Below are positions 57,714-64,000 of a stretch of 64,000 nt of DNA, one piece after another. The DNA is taken from positions 1 through 64,000 of the forward strand of contig ML769456.1 in assembly GCA_009733575.1 (NCBI GenBank). The letters run 5' to 3'. Both the position numbers and the translations under genes were made by a program. This DNA is from Gymnopus androsaceus JB14 (lineage: Eukaryota; Basidiomycota; Agaricomycetes; Agaricales; Omphalotaceae). The notes under the pieces are model-generated. The model was not told the origin of the DNA. It made no database searches and saw only the letters and a program-made list of their open reading frames with translations. Numbering within the stretch: the stretch's first letter is position 1; each line of letters opens with the position of its first letter.

Positions 57714-58989
57714 CTAAGGTGGTGTCTCCTGAGTATCCTGAGTATAAATAGTACGTCCAGGGTTAAGCCCAGGCCCCTGCAAAAATCCACTCGCAGGCCC
57801 CGTAAAAGCTCTACGAAAGGTAGGCTCGAAAGCAGGTGGTGCAGTAGCAGTAGAAGCAGAGGGCTCTGGAGAAGTACGATTATCTGGCGAAACTGACTCG
57901 ACATCGCGTCGCATTCCATCGATGTGCTCTGACATTGTTGGGACGTGTGCGCTGTGACGAACGGATTCTACGGTTATTGGCTCGGTCCAGTGTGTCCATG
58001 GACGAGCGTCGAGGACGTTGTTGGAGCCGTGTGGGTGTGGGTGTGGGTTTCCTGCGTCCCAGGTCATGAGTTGACCGCCTCGAGTACTACTACTCGCGGT
58101 TGCGTTTACAGGAAGTTCTCTCTTGCTACTGCTGCTGCTGCTGCCGTTGGTCTTTTCCTTTCCGTTCGACAAGGGAGATTGTTTGGGTTTTGGTTTGGAA
58201 GAGGAAGCCTTTAGATGTGCAGGTGCTGACGCGGATCTGGGGGGCATGGCTGAGGGTACATCTCCAAAGGGATCTGTCACTTGGGTTGCTCGCAACTCGA
58301 GGGCGTCAGAGAGCGCCATAGGGTACGGTATGATATCTACAAGCGCGTCAATGGAGGGGAAGAAAGCATGGCCGCATTAGAGTACCTTTGAGGAACATAA
58401 ATTCTTGGTATTGTCGCGTAGTGTCAGCTTTGAAAGACGGAGTGTCAGGACGTGCTGCGGTCAGTTGAAAACTTGCAAAACATACCCATATCGCGATAGT
58501 TGATCGCGCTTCTTCTGGCGGCATGGGCTTGCCTATGCCCGCCTAGTATAAGACGCTTGATGAATTCTTCCTGGACGAGACTGAGTCGAGCTGATAGGGA
58601 ACTGACCGTAAGACCTACCGTAGCAATGGACAAAACGTATAAGCCTTCCTTGGATAATGAAAGGTTTCCTGTTCCGCCTGAGTGGTCAGTTAGAGAAAAA
58701 GCTTGGGAGATATCAACTAACCATCGGCTTGAAGTATATTTTCTATTTTGACTGCAGGCATTATAGTGTGCCCAGGGACACGGCGGTACTGCTGTTTTGG
58801 GCTGCCTGAAGCAGCTTCCTGACCATCGTCGTCTTCTGGCTCTGAAGCAGAAGCCAGCTGGTCAATCTCCTCCTCTTCTTCTTCTATTTCTTCTTCCTCT
58901 TCCGAATAACCATTCTTTTCTGGGAGATTCCATTGAATTTGGGAAGTTAATGTCGGCGCCGCGTACAAAGGCCCGGATGATATCGACAT
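57714..58989 (-). CDS. Histone-fold protein, Dpb3/POLE4 or CHRAC-like
   Basis: After an acidic N-terminus (a run of Glu near 58860-58900) the histone fold reads TIMPAVKIENILQADG, LSLSKEGLYVLSIATEEFIKRL, HAARRSAINYRDMA and EFMFLKDIIPYP. The NF-YC-like sequence and INYRDMA..FLKDIIP match the small histone-fold subunit of DNA polymerase epsilon (Dpb3/POLE4) or CHRAC15-type remodeller subunits. A long Ser/Pro-rich C-terminal tail (about 200 residues) is unusual for Dpb3. Splice phases work; one proposed intron (after YRDM) is only about 31 bp. Confidence 0.7.
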
Positions 58990-59125
58990 GGCGAGGGCGG
59001 GCGAGTAGATTTACAGAGGATGATACAGTATGAAAACAGCAAGACGGAGAAAGAGTCTGAGCTATGGGACAACGGAACAGTCGTGACCAGGATTGAATAC
59101 ATAAGCCTTTATCCGTTCTACAGTC

Positions 59126-59749
59126 ATGTCAAAATTCGCTCCTCATGGTGGTCGTTCCGCGAATAATCCTCGAGCAACTTCGAGTACTATCTGCCAGAAA
59201 TGCCTTAAAACTGGTACGCTCAAGCATATATCCATATCGAATAACGCTCAGTATTATCCAGGACATTTCACCTACCAATGTAAAGGAGGTCGTACCTACG
59301 TTTCTCGGCCATCCAGAACACAACAACTCGAGAATCCTCGGGCTTTGGCCAAACTGAAAGCTAGCGGCGCACCCTCTGTAGAAGTACCCGAAGAGTTCAA
59401 GAAACCGTACGTGATTCAAGTGCCATTGGAATCTCTTTTAACATTTCAACACAGTGCTGGAACTGCCAACCGCATACTAGAAGCCAAAGAGAAGGAGCGA
59501 GCTGATTCAAAAGGAAGAAAAGGGATCGTCGGTGCGTTTCCTATTCCTATCCTTCCTTGTTCACAACTAATTCTTTCCATAGCTCATCCGACTCTGATTC
59601 TTCATCTGGCTCTGATTCTTCCGACTCTGACTCTGACTCTTCCAGCAGCTCTGATTCAGGGATCTGGTTCAGACTCGGATTCAAGCTCGGACTCGAGGCG
59701 CGCACAAAAGCGTCCCAGGGCAAGCCGAAGGAGTAGGAGTCAGAAGTGA
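59126..59749 (+). CDS. Zinc-knuckle protein, ZCCHC10-like
   Basis: Three short introns. The first splice completes a CCHC knuckle: CQKCLKTGHFTYQC (C-x2-C-x4-H-x4-C), followed by RTYVSRPSRTQQLENP, the hallmark of ZCCHC10/SREK1IP1-type RNA-associated proteins. A helical linker (ANRILEAKEKERADSKGRK) leads to a Ser/Asp tail. The tail's frame is uncertain. A Ser/Asp-rich reading (SDSDSSSGSDSSDSDSD) and the ending GSGSDSDSSSDSRRAQKRPR are in different frames, meeting at GGG (59659-59661). This is probably an indel. Confidence 0.8.
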   Translation: MSKFAPHGGRSANNPRATSSTICQKCLKTGTLKHISISNNAQYYPGHFTYQCKGGRTYVSRPSRTQQLENPRALAKLKASGAPSVEVPEEFKKPYVIQVPLESLLTFQHSAGTANRILEAKEKERADSKGRKGIVGAFPIPILPCSQLILSIAHPTLILHLALILPTLTLTLPAALIQGSGSDSDSSSDSRRAQKRPRASRRSRSQK

Positions 59750-60240
59750 TTCGAAGAAACGAGGGTCTTCCTTGGATTCTAGATGATAATGTGTTGTGTC
59801 TGTACATCCTTCTGGGCCCTTCAGTTAATTTTGTGTGTCTTTATCTCTTTGCCTTATCATATTTCCAACGGTTCTGCAGTGATGCCTGTGGCAGTTCTTT
59901 CTTTCTAAAGACCCTTACGCGCAGGAGATGGATGGCCCGACCGCGACGCTCCTTCTAGTTCATGCGATTTGTTGGATTCGCTCCCTTCCAGCCAAATTTG
60001 TTACTTCAGCAGCACCAAAGCGACCTTATCTGTTTTGAAAGCAGAGTAGGTAGGAAAGTGGAATACGACGCGTCCTTGACTGCTATCCCGACATCATATA
60101 AATTAATAACAATACAAGATTCAGGCAATATTTAATAGCTGCCTCGTCCAGCGATGACTGTAGACACAAACATACGAACGCCCAAAAAGGGGGGTTATTA
60201 TGCGTACAACTGATCCGTAGACGTATTCGAAACTGGATTT
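59750..60240. other. Convergent intergenic region, no gene
   Basis: 3' flanks of the zinc-knuckle gene and the second MFS copy. Nothing recognised. Confidence 0.5.
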
Positions 60241-62556
60241 TCAATTACCAGGACTAAGGTTTCCCTCTTTCCCTTCCCTTTCTCTTGCTCTCTCTGAGCA
60301 TGCGCTTCCCTGTACACCGACTGTCATAACTCCCTGCTCCTCAATGTCTTCTGCCAATGTCGGCGAGGGCGTATCTCGATGGCCAATAACGCCTACACGC
60401 AGGAAGATGATTGTCAGGGCGCACGCTGTGAAGATAGACGCGTTAGTATCGTCGTCATGACATATACGCACAAGATACTCACCACATCATGCCAAACGCG
60501 AAGCAGCTCCAATGGGCTGCCTTGTACGCAGGTAGCGTCAACCACTGAGGCTCATCCGACCCAGTCGAGCTAGAAATGGTGATTCCATGATCAGCTGCCC
60601 GCGAAGCCAGCACACGATCATACACGACCGTCGAGACTGTTACACCTAGTGCTGTTCCGATCTAAAGACCAATATGCAGTAAGTATGGAGTATTCAGCTC
60701 TATACATCGAGTAAATCTCACTTGGGTCATAGTCTGGAAAACCGCACCACCGACACTTTGTTCATGCGGAAGACAGTTTTTGGCAACGTACATCGTCCCG
60801 CATGCAAAGACAAAGTCGGCTCCGACGACAGCAATGATGGCATAGGGAAATCCGTACGCCCAGTATGCTGCGTTTGGATTGATTACAGCGAAGAGGAGGG
60901 CGGAGCACCCTGTTAGAGCAGTTCCGCATGCTAAGGAAAATTTGTATGAGCACTGATTGCATATACGCAGAACAAGACGACAAACATACCGACTAGAATA
61001 GTCATTGGGACATAACCGACGAACAGAGCAACAAATGCATTGCACAGTAGCCCAGTGACGAACATAGGAATCATGCGAACAGTGGTACGCAATGGACTAT
61101 ATCCGACATAGTTCTGATAGTACAGCTAGGGAGACCAATTCATAAATTGGACGGTAGTGAATTAATTGGATGCAGACACTCACTATAACCCAATACGTCC
61201 AACCTTGGAAGCAACACCAGTTCAAGAAAGCAACACAGAAGACAACTGCTACACGACCATGAGCTCTTGTCCATAATGACATTTTCATGATTGGCGGAGG
61301 GGATGGAAGCCATCTCAAGACAAGCTGTGATAGGGATAGGAAACGCGAATGTGGACTCGGGTAGGGTTTGTTCTGATATGTAGCGTTTTGTACCCGTTCC
61401 AGATGGTATTGCCATACGATAAACGTTAGCACAAGAATGACTCCGACGATGAGGAGGGCGATGATGTCTGGACGGATTAATGAGTATAGATTTTAATTTT
61501 AATTTTGGAGTGGTACGAGGCTTACAAGGTGTCGCCCACTGCTCCGGCGCGACCTCTCCTTGCCCAAGGACAAAAACGATAAGAACTAGACCCGAGGTAA
61601 CTAATGAAGCACCAATCCAATCTACGCGGCGATCCACCTCTTTCGAAGGTTGGTCTCGTTCGAAAGAAAAGATAGCGCCAACCATTGCTAAAGCAGTGAT
61701 CCCCTATATGATTGAGCCAGATGGTCCAACGAAGATACTTATGCGACGACTTACAGAGCCCAGATAGAAAGGGGATCGCCAGGATTGTCTATAGCAGTGA
61801 ACTATAAGTCAATATCGCGCGATGTAGAAAGGTGATACTCACGGCGTAAGCTCGGTCAATAATCCACCTAGGATTATACCGGTTCCTGCACCCAATGGAG
61901 CACCGGCAGCGAAGGTACGCGAATGCTATCGAACGAGCTTTACCAGGTGGGAAGGAATGAGCTAGAATACCCAACTGAAATAAATGTGGTTCAGCAGATT
62001 ATTCGTCAGGTAAATCCCAAAGTCATTGCAACTCACACAGGCAGGAATCGTCGCTGCGCCGCCAAGGCCTTGAAAACCTCGCATTATATCAAGCGTGTCG
62101 GGGTCTGCAAGGACAAAAATTAGTGGGGGAGGTGTCTAGTAGACGAGGGTAGCTACCTTGAGCGAATGAACAGCCGAGGTTGAATGCAAGGAGCCATGCC
62201 GAGCCCAGTAAAAACACTAGTTTTCTTCCGTATAGATCTGCAAGTCGACCGAATAATAGTAAAAGACATCCGTTGCTCAAAGGATATGCGGCGACGACCC
62301 AGTCGAGGGCTGCGACCTAACATCTCGATCGTCGATATACGTTGTCTGCCAGTACAGAAGCATAGTTTAGCTACTTACAGGAATATTGAGATCTTCTTCC
62401 ATAGTCGGTAGCGATATCAAGACAGCCGAGTTACTTGATCTCTAGAACGAAAGCTCAGTTAAATTCACTAGACCAAAGATGAAAAAATACATTTGCTACC
62501 ATGGCCAAGGTGCATGTCGCAATAATACCGATCGTTCTCCACAAACTCAAAGACAT
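60241..62556 (-). pseudogene. MFS transporter DHA2-type, inverted copy 2, probably broken
   Basis: Exon by exon it mirrors 52218-54560, introns included. WVVAAYPLSNGCLLLLFG and GRLADLYGRK are kept. An extra G near 61918 turns AFATFAAGAP into AFAYLRCRC, shifting frame in the middle of TM5. The copy-1 start ATG is matched at about 62611, but that frame stops quickly, so translation would have to start at MSLSLWRTIG (62556). The tail ends EREGKEGNLSPGN instead of KKENTV. If the single base is an assembly error the gene could be functional with a shorter N-terminus. Confidence 0.75.
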
Positions 62557-62886
62557 TTCCCTCTTCTGCTCTGGCAAATGCGTGTTTCTAGTTCTTCTTT
62601 GAACGACATATATACTCTCGATGAAGTATTAGCTGATAGCAGATAGAGCCTTGCCTACTAGGCCTATCTATAATTTGCAGCCGTTTAATTTTGTTACCAA
62701 TTTTCTGGAGTTTCAGCTCCGGAGTGGGACTAGCCGCAGGAAGGTCTAGTTCCACCATCAAGATCAGTTTGGGGCTGGGACGGGGTTAACAATTGGCTGG
62801 CGCTGAATATCCAGAGGCCCATATCATATCAAAGCGCGCGCAGTGTTTCACGCGGTAGCTAACGAGAGAGAAATTGATATGAATAC

Positions 62887-62938
62887 ATCTTGAATACATC
62901 TTGGATAAATGGCTAAGCTGAGCAGCAACATTGACTGA
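62887..62938. repeat. 52 bp direct repeat, left copy
   Basis: Starts ATCTTGAATACATCTTGG and ends AGCAGCAACATTGACTGA. Matches 63949-64000 with one mismatch. Confidence 0.85.
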
Positions 62939-63073
62939 AGTGTTGTCTGGAAGTTGGTACCGTTTTAGATTGTTCTCGAAACTACTTGAAGATACAAGGA
63001 CCCGGCCCCACCGCATGAGTGTGTGGTCAAGCAGAAACTGTGCAGATTCAGCGTAAATGATACCTAGGTCTGA

Positions 63074-63118
63074 GATTGCAAGCTTCTAACCAATACTATT
63101 GGTTAGAAGCTTGCAATC
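63074..63118. repeat. Perfect 21 bp hairpin with 3 base loop
   Basis: GATTGCAAGCTTCTAACCAA(T) at 63074-63094 is exactly inverted at 63098-63118 around ACT. It lies between the two 52 bp direct repeats. Confidence 0.9.
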
Positions 63119-63948
63119 CAGTGTATAAACAAACGAGAATATGGGCCGCAATCGTGTATAATCCAGCGTGATGGATATGCACTCGGGGCCCTATACATCA
63201 GCCCAATCCGTATGATCCGGTATATTTGGCGTGCCTTCACGCGGATTACGGATCAGCGGGTTTGCTGATAGTATGGCAGTAATCAATGGTGAATGGGATG
63301 GAAAAAGTCTTCCGAATAGCGTACCGCGCTGGAATGCCGATGAGACTCACGGTAATGTCGTTCGAAGTTCAGGGGATCGATAACCGTGTCATCAGGCAAG
63401 GAAACTGGGCAGCTGAATCTGGTGTTGTCGAGTAGAAGAGCGAAGGTGTGACATTTCAGGAAGGTTTATGAGATGGAAAGGTGTGCACAGGTCATCCGGC
63501 GAAGCAGTCCAGCTTACAACCATACCCTCGTCGGTAACTGTATCTGCTAGTCGGGGTGTGAGCACTAAACACAAGACTTGCGATTGAAGCACTACATAGC
63601 AAGGTGCAATATGGTTCGACCAAAACTACTCTGGTGTCGATCCTACTATCGTCGGCCTTGGGATTTGAATGAGCGAGGACTGGTCACAACTGCGGAATCA
63701 TCTCATTGGTATTGGTATTCGAAGCGAGCAAGCGCTGGAACGCCTCCTGGTTGCGAAGATGAAGTGTGCATGGAGTGAAGTGCCGGTACCGCTAGTTTTA
63801 AGTCATAAATAGGTTGAGTATTCGAAATGGACTTCACCAATGAAATCTACATGAAAAACTACCTAGGGTACAAATTTTTCCAATGTAGATTGTCTAATTC
63901 ATTGCCTCAAAATAAAGCTTGCAAAGTGGCTATTTTTGGCATTTTTGC

Positions 63949-64000
63949 ATCTTGAATACATCTTGGATAAATGGCTAAGCTAAGCAGCAACATTGACTGA
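63949..64000. repeat. 52 bp direct repeat, right copy (reaches window end)
   Basis: Partner of 62887-62938; similarity runs to the last base, so the repeat may continue beyond the window. Confidence 0.85.

Larger units (their letters stand above)
62557..64000. other. Gene-free right end with repeats
   Basis: No supported gene. It holds the hairpin at 63074-63118 and the direct repeat pair at 62887-62938 and 63949-64000. The ORFs are short and unlike any family. Confidence 0.5.

Noticed and set aside
58123..58380. Leu-rich plus-strand ORF as a signal peptide protein
   Set aside because: It is antisense to the poly-Ser tract of the histone-fold gene.
52218..62556. Biosynthetic gene cluster (exporters plus 2OG oxygenase)
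   Set aside because: No core synthase, P450 or regulator is present; the other genes are housekeeping, so a cluster is not supported.

Overview
The window is nuclear DNA of a filamentous basidiomycete, most likely an Agaricomycete (mushroom-forming fungus). The reasons are dense genes on both strands, many 44-70 bp GT-AG introns, and families typical of that class: an agaric-type BTB protein, F-box/LRR proteins, a Crinkler-like protein fused to a kinase, an HNH protein, and single-pass membrane proteins with Ser/Thr-rich stalks. No bacterial operons, rRNA, convincing tRNA or CRISPR array were seen. I rebuilt gene models by hand, joining exons where splice phase and family motifs agree.

Layout. 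0-8 kb is a decayed region: two direct copies of a NUDCD1-like gene (1-1351 and about 3966-5270), a 587 bp TA-flanked MITE, a BTB relic whose 5' end dissolves into a 52 bp tandem repeat, and a broken inverted copy of a nuclease-like gene. 8-26 kb is mostly housekeeping: nucleoporin NDC1 (8198-10596), an F-box relic, a multi-pass membrane protein, a Hos3-type histone deacetylase (15069-17333), a single-pass membrane protein, a Sec14-like lipid-transfer protein, an F-box/LRR gene with a tandem partial duplication between it and Sec14, and DNA polymerase alpha subunit B (23611-25857).

26-44 kb holds an intact-looking 6-exon gene with a possible PD-(D/E)XK core (26187-27598), a full-length ABCC transporter (27822-about 33.8 kb), a nucleotidyltransferase-like gene, an MFS transporter, a membrane-anchored aspartic protease, an Hsp20 with a heat-shock-type promoter, an Arc1/EMAPII tRNA-binding protein and another single-pass membrane protein. 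45-51 kb is a second accessory block: small palindromic elements, a ~190 bp direct repeat bracketing a Crinkler-header/kinase gene, and an HNH-nuclease gene. 52-62.6 kb is framed by two near-identical MFS (DHA2-type) genes in inverted, convergent orientation. Between them lie RCE1 (CAAX protease), a 2OG-Fe(II) oxygenase, a Dpb3/POLE4-like histone-fold protein and a zinc-knuckle protein. The last 1.4 kb has no gene but carries a perfect 21 bp hairpin and a 52 bp direct repeat.

Together the window mixes conserved cell-biology genes (replication, chromatin, nuclear pore, prenyl processing) with export and defence-like accessory genes that have been duplicated locally. Several conserved genes carry single-base frame breaks, many in or beside short homopolymers. 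These could be assembly errors or real decay, and this limits how firmly any pseudogene call can be made.
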